Shown here: piece after piece, positions 1-10,574 of the stretch
Layout of the letters: every line of letters begins with the position of its first letter
Position numbering within the stretch: the stretch's first letter is position 1
From: Massospora cicadina
Lineage: Eukaryota; Entomophthoromycota; Entomophthoromycetes; Entomophthorales; Entomophthoraceae
Reading direction: 5' to 3'
Length of the DNA stretch: 64,000 nucleotides
NCBI GenBank assembly: GCA_022478985.1
Contig: JAKSZP010007909.1
Span: forward strand, 248,001 to 312,000
The notes under the pieces: model-generated
The model's database searches: none
What the model was told of the DNA's origin: nothing
What the model saw: the letters and a program-made list of their open reading frames with translations, nothing else
Program-made: the position numbers and the translations under genes

Positions 1-760
1 TACTTAATATCTGGAAAAAGTCTTGAAGCCTAGATATGGAACTTTCTAGCGCTGCAAGAGAAACTGTTCCACCAGACATCTACTTATGATGAAGATTACC
101 ATAAGGGCCAACTCAGGTTGAAATTGGGTCTGCTTTATATAGTCCCAAGGAGCGAGATGTTTATATGAGACACTAGATGAGGTGATGGATGAGATTATTT
201 TGGAAAGCAATCAATTTAAAGTATTGGATTGCAATACTAATGAAGAGGAAAAGGTCAAAAAAGAAGCGATTGATTTAATATAGTGAAGGAAATCTTTTGA
301 CCCAAAATTATACAATTAATGAGGCAGAAAATGCAGGAGACAAGGATCATCAATTTAAGTTGAAATTAAATGAAGTTAACTTTACTATATCAATCAACGT
401 GATTAGGTGATCGTTTCTGGATCCACCAGTATTTACCCTAAACGTTTTGGATGGCAAAGAATGCCAAAAATCATTTTTAAGAGAAAATGATTAGATAGAT
501 CGAATGGAACAGACAATTAACGAGGAATATACAATTTTGAGAGATACAAAGACTTGAGTGTCAGTTGCTAATTATGAAATGAAATTAGGATCTATCAGAA
601 GAATAACAAGTTGGGATTGAAGACCAAATGGATGAAACCATTTGCGAGTATTGCTAAAGTTGGCAAGTGCTGACTGTACGTGAAGAAACAGCGCTGCTAG
701 TTGTATATTGAAGAAGGTCAATGCTAAAAAAGTGAAAGTAATTGATCTAAAAGCAAATAA
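1..760 (+). pseudogene. Gag-like / leader remnant of element A
   Basis: No frame stays open. The stretch near 320-380 (a Phe-Lys-Leu-Asn-Glu-Val-Asn/Asp reading) resembles the start of the gag region of element E near 34540-34580, and the nearby 'gaggtgatgg' context is shared, so this is probably Gag N-terminus plus leader. No zinc knuckle or protease motif is visible before the hairpin array starts at about 765, which suggests an internal deletion. Confidence 0.35.
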
Positions 761-764
761 TTGC

Positions 765-975
765 AATGTTCTCAAAGGAACGCTGAACCATTAAAATGGT
801 TATGTCCTAATAATTTTGTTAAGTCCTAAAAAACCGCTGAACCAAAGTAGATGGTTAAGTCTTAAAAAATAATAACTCTGAACCATGAAAATGATAGGTC
901 AAATTATGTCTAGTAACCAGTTTGGGAGAAGGGGAAAAAGAAGGACCTCTGAACCTAATTATAGGTTAAACTTCC
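765..975 (+). repeat. Array of four short hairpins, upstream copy
   Basis: Four units share the frame CTGAACC...GGTT: arms AACCAT/ATGGTT (786-791 and 796-801), AACCA/TGGTT (840-844 and 852-856), AACCAT with a decayed partner (881-896), and AACCTA/TAGGTT (952-957 and 962-967). Loops are about 4-7 nt. In the fourth unit both arms differ from the first yet still pair. The flanks (A/G-rich, 'cctctgaacc', 'ggttaagtc') are also repeated. Most of the block is duplicated at 3748-3922, downstream of integrase. Confidence 0.7.
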
Positions 976-1039
976 ATTGCAAAAGAAAAATATAAAAAAT
1001 AGATTCAAAGAAAATTTCAAATATAAATATTAATTTTTA

Positions 1040-2110
1040 ATGGAACATGATTTTAGGACCTTCACCAAGATGAGATTGCCAGCAGGGGTGGCTAGGAGTA
1101 TCAATCTATTGGTTGAATGAGAGAAACTCGTTGATCTGATGGAAAGACATCAGGAGGAGGTTCTCAAACTATTTAAAGTATTATGAAATCTTTGCTCAAA
1201 AAGATCATATTTAGTGTGTTTGAAGAACGTCACTCATAAAGTCAACCCTGGGGAAAATTTACCAATAAGCTTGAGACCAATCCAATGGTCAAAGGCCACT
1301 GAAGCGGTAGTGGAAGAGGAAATCAGCAAACTCATGAAGCACGGGCTCCTAGATCCGTCATCAAGTCCCTGGGCAGGCCCTAACTTGATAGTGAAGAAGA
1401 AGGGCAGCTCTAGTTGGGGAGTGATTGGCTATCAGAAGCTGAACATAATAATGAAGAAGGATTCATATCCACTACCACAAATCGATGACATTCTAGATCA
1501 ATTGGGAGAAGCAAAGTATTTCTCTGCAGTGGATCTAATATTGGGATTCTGGAAAATTGATTTGCTAAAAGAAGACCAGGAGAAATAGGCAATCATCACT
1601 GTGCATGGGCTTTAACAATTAACGCGGATGCCCCAAGGTTTTTGCAATGTGCCTGCAAAGTTCCCAAGATTTATGGACGCCATATTAAGAGACCTGAAGT
1701 TGTCCTGTGTCCTGGTTTACTTGGACGATATAAATGTGTTCAGTGGAACTTTTAACTGATTATTTGCACCACTTGGAAGAAGTCTTCAAGAGACTGTCCA
1801 CGTCTAAAATAAAGATTAAGCCAAGGAAGTACCACTTCTTCAAGAAAGAGTTGGAATATAAGGAGTCGTCATCAACTTCTGTGGACTGAAGCTGTAAACT
1901 CAGAAGATTGAGGCCATAGAGCGGATGGCCATCCCAAAAAGTGTCCAAGATATCAAGAGTTCCTTGGAACGGCTGGATATTACCAAAAATTTATATGGGA
2001 TTTTGCAAGAATAGCTGAGCCCTTTTTCATTTGTTGAAGTATCTGAAGAAAGGAAACATTTAGAATGAATAGGCACAGGGTTCTTTTGATGAATTACGTC
2101 AGTATCTGAT
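1040..2110 (+). pseudogene. pol: Reverse transcriptase of element A (broken)
   Basis: The longest open part (1214-1588) reads as RT fingers and palm: a VNPGENLPISLRPIQ-like start, 'EEEISKLMKHGLLDPSSSPWA', then 'KKDSYPLPQIDDILDQLG' and 'YFSAVDL', the first catalytic Asp block. It ends at a TAG (1586-1588) that fits CAG to TAG. The frame continues with 'MPQGFCNVPAKF', and the catalytic YLDD is intact at 1718-1729. Further stops and frameshifts follow in the thumb. The family is Ty3/Gypsy RT without doubt, but no functional protein can be made. Confidence 0.85.
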
Positions 2111-2119
2111 AAATTCGCT

Positions 2120-2560
2120 AATTTTGAAATTATTAAATTTTATTTGTTAATTAATAGTACAGACTTGTGCTTTTTTATGACATTCGACGCCATCCTGAGT
2201 CAAGTAGATGAGTTTAGGGATGAGCATCTGGTTGCTTATGTGAGATGGACGTTATCAGCAGGTGAACAGAATTACACTCTTACTGTATGTGAATGCCTTG
2301 CGGTGATTTACGCCTATAAGCTGTTTCAGGTGTTTATTCATGGTACACACTTTAAATTGGTGACGGACCACTTTTCCCTGCATTTTATCATAACCTAAGA
2401 GAACCAAAAGGAAGTCTTACCCATTGAGCATTGAAGCTTTAAGCTTATAGCTTTGAGATAGTATACCAAGCTTGAACTTTTCATCAAGATGTGAATGACT
2501 TATCAAGGTTACCTTTGGTCCAAGTGATATACCAGCATGCTGATGAGCTCTTCCAGAGAA
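2120..2560 (+). pseudogene. pol: RNase H of element A
   Basis: An open stretch at 2144-2398 reads as Gypsy RNase H: 'FMTFDAILSQVDE', 'HLVAYVRWTLSAGEQNYTLTVCECLAVIYAYKLF' with the conserved Glu of E-C-L-A-V, then 'VTDHFSL'. It ends at a stop after 2398. The following bases decay into a C-terminal 'FHQDVNDLSRL'-like reading around 2480-2510. Confidence 0.75.
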
Positions 2561-2689
2561 CGGTTAATTGAGAAATTGGGAATGGGCCCTGAGAGATCCA
2601 AGGTGCACTTCAGAAAGTGATGGAAAACAATGAGACTAAGGATGGACAAGTGTTTAAGTTAATCAATGTAAAATGACTAATATTTATAA

Positions 2690-3728
2690 GACTGTCAGAA
2701 TTAGTGGAAATCGTTCAGGCTGCGCATAAGGTTGTTGCCATGGAGGCCTGAGGAAGATGACTGACCACATTCGCCAGTACTATTTATGGAAGTCTATCAA
2801 CTACAACGTGGCTGTTTATATGGCTTGCTGCGTGGAGTTCAAGTTGCACGAATCTCACAAGAACATAACCGGATATTGACTGGTCCACCCTGTATTTTAC
2901 TGGCATACAGTGTCCACCTATGTGATGGTTCCATTGACTATTATCAGGGGGAGTCAAATATATAATAGTTGCAATCAACCATCTGACCAGATGGGTCAAG
3001 ACAAAGGCCCTGGTGAAAGTGGATGCTACAAGTACCTCACGGTTTATCCTGATAAAGTTGTATACTGCCATATATGCCTGCAAGTCCTGTTAATTGACAA
3101 TAGAACGGATTTCAAGTCCCATATAATCCTGAGGTTGAACAAAATAATGGGGATCCGAGGATTCATGTCAGTACCTTACTGGCTGGAAACTGAATAAACT
3201 GGTAGAACGAGTAAATGGAACGCTGTCCATGACGCTTAGAGAGCTGTACACAGGGAGAACTTCCACATGAGGAACATACCACAGTTTGGTGATGTTTGCA
3301 TATAACATCAGTCACCATATGGTAATGGGAAAAACGCAATTCAAGTTGTTGTATGGAAGAAAGGCTTCGTTACCACCAATTCTATATTTGGTGGTCAAAC
3401 CAACATTGGGGATGAGTGCTGAGAAGTACTGCTCTGACTTTAGAATATCTTGATTGATTGCAATTGCAAGCATTCAATATGACCTTGAAGAAAAAGATCA
3501 AGGCCTAAACTGGACAATAAGAACTTACAATAATTACTAGAGTACCATGTAGGCAGTAAAGTAGCCTATTGTGTCATGCATGGCTTTGGAAAAAGAAAAA
3601 GTTAGATGAACTGTGGTCAGGTCTGTTCAAAATTAGTACAAATGAAAGTGTCAGACGCATACCCCATCAAGAACCTTGCAGATGGAAGGATTGTTAATTG
3701 GGTCCATGCTAAGTATTTAAAGCAGTAA
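2690..3728 (+). pseudogene. pol: Integrase of element A, ending at the pol stop
   Basis: Relics of the HHCC zinc finger lie at 2725-2840 (an A-H-K-V-V start and a C-C-V-E-F region). The core region at 2910-3240 is frameshifted ('FILTDNGTDF' decays to a D-N-R-T-D-F reading). A C-terminal part at 3600-3728 reads 'IVNWVHAKYLKQ' and then a TAA at 3726-3728, closely matching the pol C-terminus of element G (62220-62263). There is no chromodomain. Several stops and frameshifts are present. Confidence 0.7.
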
Positions 3729-3747
3729 ATCCATGAAAAAAATTAGA

Positions 3748-3922
3748 GTGTTCCCAAAGGACTGCTGAACCATTGAGATGGTTATGTCTTGACATTTTTT
3801 GGTTAAGTCTAAAAAAGGACCGCTGAACCAAATTAAATGGCTAAGCCTTAGAAAATAAAACCTCTGAACCATAAAAACTGGTAGGTCAGAGTATATTTAG
3901 GAAACAGTTTGGTGGAATATTA
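3748..3922 (+). repeat. Hairpin array, downstream copy
   Basis: This is a direct repeat of 765-925. Its first unit (AACCAT 3768-3773, ATGGTT 3778-3783) keeps a perfect 6-bp stem. The second (AACCA...TGGcT) and third (AACCAT...GGTAGG) are decayed. Homology ends near the 'aaacagtttgg' block, which matches 'aaccagtttgg' at about 916-926. It lies immediately after the pol stop of element A. Confidence 0.65.
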
Positions 3923-4149
3923 AAGGGTATGAATGCTGAACTGAGTGAAGGTCATGTCCCTTATAAAAATAAGAAATGACAAGAAAAAATTGATTAAATA
4001 TGGAAAAAACACTTTAAAAATACATACACATATATATTTTTTATTTTTTATTGGTTATCATTAACTAGTGGATTATTCCACCTGAGTCGCCTCATGGGGG
4101 AGGGAGGATGTCTAACAGATGAGCTAAAAAACTGTTTATATCTATTTAA

Positions 4150-5171
4150 GATTGAACGCTAACAAGTGCTAGACCTACTTGAAGTTAAGTTCATTGAGTG
4201 GAGGCTGAACCCTGAGAGAACGCAACAAGGGAAAGGAAATTGAGATATTGGTACTTGCCAATTGCAATACCCCAGATCATGGAGGGAAGAAATAGAACAA
4301 GAGAGGTAGTCAGTGAATAATCCTGAGTAATCCATATATGGCACCGAAGCTGGATGATTGGCCTTGAGCACTTACCAACAGGCTTCATATGAGAACGTTG
4401 GACATGTGAGCCAGCATAGTGCAAGGGTACTAGACGGAGGTTACCAAATAATGCAACTGATCAGAGCCATAAGATGGAGGTATTGTTGTGAAGCGTCAGA
4501 AACAAGGTAGCCATGCAAGAAGTGGACGGCATCCTGAAGGTGAGGACTACAAACTTCTTGTTTCTGAAAACAGAATTAACGATGGAATTTGGGGGAGGCT
4601 GGAAGTTTTGTGGTCAACCTTTGAAGAACTTGGCCCTTTGAAACAAAGGGCATAGGCTGCAACGTCTCAATTTTAGATATATGAAGGAATGGAAGGGTTC
4701 AGAGCTATGGAAAAAGCCTTATTTACTTGGGCCCTTTTTTCTGCATATGGGAGCTCAAAATGTTCACAATTTCTGTTAGCCAAGTTAGTTGAAAGTACAG
4801 CTGGTTTATATTAATGCCAAGTCAAAAAAGGAATTCAGGAAGCAAGTCGGATCTGGCACAAAACAACTGACTAGTATTAAATGGCATTGCTCAGGAGGCA
4901 AAGTGATAATATTAGGATCATACCCGAAAGGAGCCAAATCTAGGATAGTATTGAAGTCCAATTTGGGAACATATGGAAGAGGGAGAATTGGCCGCAAGTC
5001 ATTTGAGACAGTCAATACTCTGGTTACATTGGGGTCAAATACTGTTTCTTGTAGTTCAGCGAAAGAACTACCTACATAGGCTTGACGTGGAGTATGGGTC
5101 CTAGGGGACCATAGAAGAGATTTCTCACCGCAGAATGACTCAGCAAGCAGATGATCCGGCATCTTATACAT
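4150..5171 (-). pseudogene. Antisense gene of element A, unknown function (broken)
   Basis: The minus strand carries a 121-aa open frame (5171-4806) that continues in shifted frames to about 4150. It lies between the pol stop and the 3' LTR. Read leftward it contains, in order, ILP...APFG (residues 62-83 of the open part), LYFQ (about 4800), SQQYLHLMALISC (about 4500-4460) and a PxxVPYMDYxxLFTDYL block (about 4359-4309). The same blocks occur in the same order in the antisense frame of element G (63473-62790). At least two frameshifts and several stops interrupt it. No known domain is recognised. The homology is my by-eye inference. Confidence 0.5.
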
Positions 5172-5228
5172 AAAGACTGTTGAGATATTGTTGGTACTGA
5201 GAATTTGACTTTGACATATGAGCTGGAT

Positions 5229-5238
5229 GAGAGGGGGA
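5229..5238 (+). promoter_or_regulatory. Polypurine tract of element A
   Basis: A GAGAGGGGGA purine run sits directly before TGTTGG. That is the usual arrangement of the plus-strand primer and the 3' LTR start in LTR retrotransposons. Confidence 0.6.
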
Positions 5239-5620
5239 TGTTGGACTTTTTATAATGGTTGACATTATTCGTTCCAGTATAAATTAAGCTCTAATTTCGG
5301 AGATTTTAATCTCAAAATTAATGAGATAAGCTCTTTAGAAAAAAATGTAAGAATATGAGAAAAAAGTTGTTAAGAAAAAATAACATAATCAATTTTAACT
5401 GATCATTATTAATTTTGATGCAAGACAGGCTTGAATGACGGTGACCTCCTGTCAAGGACATGGAGGAAATCAGGAATTCAATGACGCCATGACAGGATCA
5501 TTAATATAACACCGGGTCATATGCCCTGATGAAGGGGAAGACTGGCTTTCATGGACTAGCATTGTCACAAGTAAATCAACTAGATAGAACAACAGTGGGT
5601 CATGAGGACTGCGCTCTGAG
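5239..5620 (+). repeat. 3' LTR of element A (start certain, end not)
   Basis: It starts TGTTGGACTT after the polypurine tract and is AT-rich. No partner LTR is in the window, so the end cannot be defined. The sequence 5620-5788 up to element B may still belong to it or be older flank. Confidence 0.5.
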
Positions 5621-5788
5621 GAGGTGGTAGTGAGGAAGAAAAGTAATAGAACTGCATGAAGAAGGTTGCCCTGAGTAGCATTGAGTGCAGATTGACTGTG
5701 CTCTTCTGGAAACTAAGAAATAGTTGACTTGGTCTGAGGCGGCGTTCTCTAATCTGATCCTATTCTTGCTGGATTCAGGCAAGTGAGG

Positions 5789-6645
5789 TGTCATGTTAGA
5801 TAATGACATCATAATTAGGACCAATGTGAAAGACAAAGCAGCATGTTGGGAGGCCAATAAGGTGAAGTTGGAAGGCCTTAGACCAAAAGCATACCATAGA
5901 TTAACGCTGGGTCAAAGTGAAGTATCCCCAAGTTGGTCCTAAGGATGCAAGAGAAGTTCAGACCTGATAACAGCAGGGACATTAAAGCGAACTAGCTTTG
6001 TGGTGAACAAAAACGGTTTTCTTTGGTTTTTAGGTGCACGGGGACTCAAATCCTATTTGGGTTTCAAAATTTCCAGCTCAGGACAACTGTTTCTACAATC
6101 AATTACCTGAGTTCGGTCAAATAACCAGTATAGTGTATTGCCCAATGGAAGCGTGCATCTATTGGTGCGCCTTGACTTAGACCAACTTCCTTAGATTATT
6201 TGTTTTTCTAAAATCCCATAAATATCTTATGTTGCGACTAATCTCTCCCATTGGTCGACTTCCCTTATAATAAAACCCCCTCGCCAAGTACACCATTTTA
6301 TATTTTTGCTATCTTGGTCTATCCTGTGCATGGACCTCATCATGAAGGTTACACATAATGTTAACCATTTAATTATATCTATAGTAAATCTATCCGCCCA
6401 TGAACCATTGAGTTTCCTTGGTTCCCCTCAACCAAGGGCACATATGCTCCACCTCTACAAGCACTGAGTGTTTCCATTTTGGTTATTTCCTACCACGTTA
6501 GCCATCTTCGCCTTATGTTATTATAGCTCTAGCTTTCTATGCAGGGCTTTAGTAACTTTAACACTTGCGACTAGTTTCCTGGCGTTGCCCTGTGCACTGT
6601 GCACCTCCACGCTTAAACAGGAGAGTTATAGACATCCTCTTTACA
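5789..6645 (+). repeat. 5' LTR of element B
   Basis: This copy of 857 bp matches 10875-11741 along its length. It begins TGTCATG and ends near ...CTCTTTACA. A TATA-like TTATAATAAAA at 6265-6275, followed by 'cccccctcgcc', is conserved in the other copy and is the probable promoter, with R and U5 after it. Confidence 0.85.
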
Positions 6646-7330
6646 TTAGTTGATTAACCCCTTTCTTTTATGTGCACAAACTTTTTTGGTGTGAGACTTT
6701 CGCAAAACGTAAATGGTGTGGTCCAGCTGTGGGCATTAGCCATGTTCAGCTGCACCATTGTTTCCTCCTTTCCCGAAGGTTGTAGCATCTCAGCGCTATT
6801 TTGGCTGCCTCCAACTGGAAAGTACCCATCCTTCTTGCTTGTACCCTATGGATACTGATGCTTCGCGGTCCAGAAGTCATGATTCACTGACTTTCTGCTG
6901 AAATTAATAAAATTGATTTAAAAAAATGGGGTTTACTTCAGCTACACATTCAGACAATGCAGGCGGAATCTTCAAAAATGGTCCTGAAAGTGATGGCTTT
7001 GGATAACATCGGGCAATCCATTGTTGTAATGGGAATAGGGTCATTCACGTCTTAAAACGTGTTTTATAACGGAAAATCATTTAAACCTCAGAACCATATT
7101 TACTCTCTTATGGCTCAGATAAGGAACCTACTCCTGTGTATCAAATTACCCCAGAGGACCCCGCTTGACCTCTTCCATGATCCGCTGCACTCAGGAGGTT
7201 AAAAAGGAAATGCGTTTACAGTATAAAAATGTTTATGCCACTGCTAAAAATATGTTGGGATATGTGGCCTCAGTAGTAAGAGAGGCCAAATATCCCTCTC
7301 CATTTTATGATTAAAATCATACTAGGAAGA
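6646..7330 (+). pseudogene. gag: Leader and Gag remnant of element B
   Basis: No long frame survives and no zinc knuckle is seen. The short open stretches at 6670-6858 and 6935-7250 carry no recognised motif. The position between the 5' LTR and protease is the only argument for Gag. Confidence 0.3.
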
Positions 7331-7334
7331 CATA

Positions 7335-7640
7335 TTGATGCCAGATGAAGAGTTTGGTGGCGAAGTGCTGGATTTTTCTGCTTTGAATAAAGATTATACG
7401 GGTTATTTTCTACTAAGTGCTATCTTTTCATCCCCTTCAGGGAAATTCAGACCCACCATTTTGGTAAATACTAAAGCCTCCGAGAATTTCATGGACCAAA
7501 GCATGGCCAACTACCTTGAGCTGAGATACGTACCAGGTGGTATGGATTGATGAGGGGCTTCCCAAGGTATTTCCACGCTGAGAATTCAGGGTTAAGTGGA
7601 CTATCAAGTTGGCAATTATCATTTATCCGACCACTTTAAA
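7335..7640 (+). pseudogene. pol: Aspartic protease of element B
   Basis: The frame 7335-7550 contains 'ILVNTKASENFMDQSMA', matching the retropepsin-type active-site region I-L-x-D-S-G-A-S-x-N-F. The catalytic Asp reads Asn and DSG reads NTK, so the site is dead. The C-terminal flap half is frameshifted around 7550-7750. Confidence 0.55.
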
Positions 7641-7760
7641 GTTATCAAAAACCTATTGTCCCCCATTATTTTGGGTGTAAGGGTGGCGAGAGTTTGATGT
7701 CAGGACTAATTTGAATGAAAATATCTTATCCCTCACATTAAAAAAATGGTCGTACATTAG

Positions 7761-8600
7761 ATGTTTCTTTGTCTGAGGCTACCTCCAGGGCGATTTGCCC
7801 CACTGGCCCTACATCCACACCCTAAGTCTCGCTTCAGGTTGAAGCACTCACTAGAGGTACCTTTATCTTCTTATTTGGAGGGTTTGGATTCTTCCTTTCA
7901 TGCGGCTTCAGCTAATGAACTACCTGCCCATTCAGAGATTGATTGTGAGTTCAAGATCACCGTTGATCTGGTGCGCATATCTTCCCCAATTTACCTATTG
8001 ACTGTACGGGAGGAAGAAACATTAGCTTTGTGGGTTAAGGAGAAGTTAGCCAAAGGCGCGATTTTTCAGTGTTTATCCCCGGTATGCTCACCACTCCTCT
8101 TTGAGGAGAAAGCTAATGGAACTTTAAACCCTTGCATAGATTATGGGAGCCTATCCAATGTTACTGTACCAGAACTTCATCCCATCCTTTTGGATTCTCA
8201 GATTGCGCACTATGTAGAGAAAGCTAAAGTCTTCTACAAACTGGATTGCTCTAATGCGTTCAATCAGATTTTGGTTTAAGAAGGAATAGAGTGGTTAACC
8301 ACATTCCATACCAGAAAAGGAATTTTCCAAGTTTGGGTCATGCCCTTTGGGCTTAAGAATGCCCCTGCTATCTTTCAATGCTGCATTGATGCAGCATTGG
8401 GGGACTTGTTAGGGGTATGCGCAGTTGCCTACATGGATGATATCCTGGTGTTTTCCCCCAATCATGAGTCCCATGCAGTACACCTTTGGCAATTGGTGGA
8501 GAGGTTGAAGACAGCCAGCCTTACGCTGAGGATTAGCAAATGTGAATTTTTCAAGTCCCAGGTAACTTTTCTAACAAAGTCGTGTTTGATCAAGGACATA
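7761..8600 (+). pseudogene. pol: Reverse transcriptase of element B
   Basis: Two long open pieces, 7761-8279 and 8340-8603, cover the RT. The N-terminal part reads ANELPAHSEIDCEFKI (typical of fungal chromovirus RT), then 'FYKLDCSNAFNQI' with the first catalytic Asp. A TAA at 8277-8279 fits CAA to TAA. The second piece reads 'MPFGLKNAPAIFQ' and AYMDDILVF, with the YMDD box intact at 8430-8441. A frameshift near 8575 joins it to the thumb. The catalytic residues are all present and only a few lesions separate the pieces. Confidence 0.9.
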
Positions 8601-9240
8601 TGATAACTCCAGACAAGGAGAAGGCAATACGTGAGTGGCCCACCCCCGCTTTAGTCAAAGGATTGAGGAGTTTTTTGGGGACTTGTACGTTCCTCAAGAA
8701 GTTCACGTCCAATCTTTCTGATGTGGCAGCGCCCTTGTATAAGGCTAGTATGGAAAAGTGCTTCAATGGTCCCGTTTTGGAGAATGATTTCCAAGCAGTA
8801 AAGTGCACCCTGTTGTCCACGTCCGTCCTTCACCATGTTGATCCTGCAAATGATTTCATTGTGTCTAATGACGCTTCCAAATTCGCCATAGCAGCTGCCT
8901 TATTACAAGTAGGCTAAGATGGTATAGTGCATCCAGTGGTATATTTTACTAGAAAAATGTCTTTTTCAAGTTAAATTACGCTGTTTATGATAAAGAGTTA
9001 TTAGCTTTGGTGGAGAAGCTGACCTATTGGCGTCATCATAGCATGGCTCTTCCTAACCTTTCCATGTACTTAAAAATCACGTGCCTTATTGTACTACCAT
9101 TCTCCCCATGTCTTAGCTCCATGGAAGACTCGTTGGCATGAGACCCTTGCCCAATTTTCATTTTCTTATGAGTTCACCAAGGGCAAGGAGAATGGGTTGG
9201 CGGATGCTTTGAGCCGCAACCCTGCATTAGCTCCTGATCC
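8582..9240 (+). pseudogene. pol: RT connection and RNase H of element B
   Basis: 8582-8917 reads the connection region (REWPTPALVKGLRSFLG) and the RNase H start 'FIVSNDASKFAIAAALLQVG', with the first catalytic Asp as part of SNDAS, then a TAG. Frames shift near 8970. 9089-9240 reads 'TRWHETLAQFSFSYEFTKGKENGLADALSRNP', the canonical RNase H end with the DALSR box. Confidence 0.85.
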
Positions 9241-10570
9241 AAAGGAGGTAGAGATTCATAACACTCAGTTGAGGACCTTTCCGTGTAAGATTATATCTCA
9301 ACTTTCCTCTTTCACGGCCAACATGCCAACGCTTGCACCTCTAAAAATGTGGATTTACGATATGTTCAGAAAGGTAGTCCTTTATCAGCCGTTATTGGCT
9401 GAATATGCTATGGTACTTGCTAAGAGCGCTCTGAATCAGGAGTATCTAACCAGGGTTATCATTTAAAGGATGAGATGGTGTGGTTTCAGGAGCGCCTATG
9501 GGTTCCTGCTGGACCACTTCTCCTGGAAATCCGGGACCATCATAATGGAATCACCATTGGTCATACTCTGAAAGCAAAGACCTTGGAGTTATTTTGACGC
9601 ACCTACAATTGGAAGGGCTTACCCGCTCAGATAGGAAGGCATTGTAAGAGTATCTGATCTGCAATTAAATGAAACCAAATTGTCAATCTTTAATAGGTTT
9701 TTTAGTACCAGTCCAAAAGGATGAAGGGCGCTGGACTTTCCTATCAGTGGATTTCGTTGTAGAATTACCTGTTTCTGATGGTTATGATGCTATCATGGTG
9801 CTGGACCATTTTACAAAGTTCGCCCACTTCATTTTTTGCAGTAAAACAATAAAACCAGCCGAGATGGCTAGGCTCTTCATCACTCATGTGTTTGCACACC
9901 ATGGGGTTCCCCAAGGAATTATTAGTGACTGGGGACCCCAGTTTACCTCTATCTTTTGGGAAGAGTTGTGTAAGACTCTTCAAATTCGCCCCTGCCATTC
10001 AACTGCATATCAACCTAATCAGATGGGCAGATTGAATTTTTGAACCAGTGCTCTAAACAGTTTCTGCGGTGTTACTCTGTTGTAGAACATTTAGATTGGG
10101 TTTCTCACCTTCATATGGCCCAGTTTAGCTACAACAACACTTTGTATTCTTCATCTGGTTGTTCCCCATTTTTTGCCAACCATGGCTTTTACCCCGCCTT
10201 TAACATGGAGCCCAGATGTGGATTTAAAGTTGAATTTGTGGTGGATTTTTACAAGACTATCAATAAAGTACACCAGGGGTTTCCACATGTTTGGAGGTGG
10301 CAATGCAAGTATATAAGGAGAACGCTGATGTTAAGAAATGAGTGGGTCCAGCGTACAAGGAAGGGGAACTCGGTATGCTTGATGCTTCTAACATCCCTAT
10401 CAAGCAGCCATGCAAAAAGCTGGGACCAAAGAGGATTGGCCCCTACCGCATTGTTACAAAGGTGGGCCATGCCTCATACCAGTTAGATCTTCCTTCTTTA
10501 TTTCAGATCTTTTCTGTTTTTCATGAGAGCAAATTGATGTTTTTTGGGGGCCCCCACCAGACTCTCCTGA
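9241..10570 (+). pseudogene. pol: Integrase of element B
   Basis: The zinc finger is at 9515-9670 (IRDHHNGITIGHT ... C...C, partly decayed). The core has 'FLSVDFVVELP' (first Asp), 'GIISDWGPQF' (second Asp, 9927-9929) and, in a frame shifted by one base near 10020, GQIEFLN with the third acidic residue Glu at 10034-10036. All D-D-E residues therefore survive in DNA although the frame breaks just before the Glu. The C-terminal module at 10342-10540 reads 'KKLGPKRIGPYRIVTKVGHA' and 'YQLDLP', the GPY/F domain of chromovirus integrases. Confidence 0.88.
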
Positions 10571-10574
10571 GGAT

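Larger units (their letters stand above)
1..5620 (+). mobile_element. Element A: decayed Ty3/Gypsy LTR retrotransposon, 5' end outside the window
   Basis: Fragments in plus-strand order are a gag-like remnant, RT, RNase H and integrase, then a non-pol segment and a polypurine tract followed by a TGTTGG LTR start at 5239. The order RT-RNase H-integrase defines Ty3/Gypsy. No chromodomain follows the integrase. Protease and the protease-RT linker appear deleted, because the gag-like remnant runs almost directly into a hairpin-repeat array and then the RT N-terminus. The 5' LTR lies left of the window and the 3' LTR end is not resolved, so the right border is approximate. All domains carry stops and frameshifts, so the copy is dead. 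Confidence 0.75.

Noticed and set aside
778..975. Hairpin array as a CRISPR array
   Set aside because: Units are of unequal spacing, the spacers are themselves related, and the context is a eukaryotic retrotransposon.
4789..5079. Plus-strand frame of 96 codons opposite the element A antisense gene
   Set aside because: The minus strand reading has blocks shared with element G, while the plus reading has none. I treat the plus frame as a shadow.
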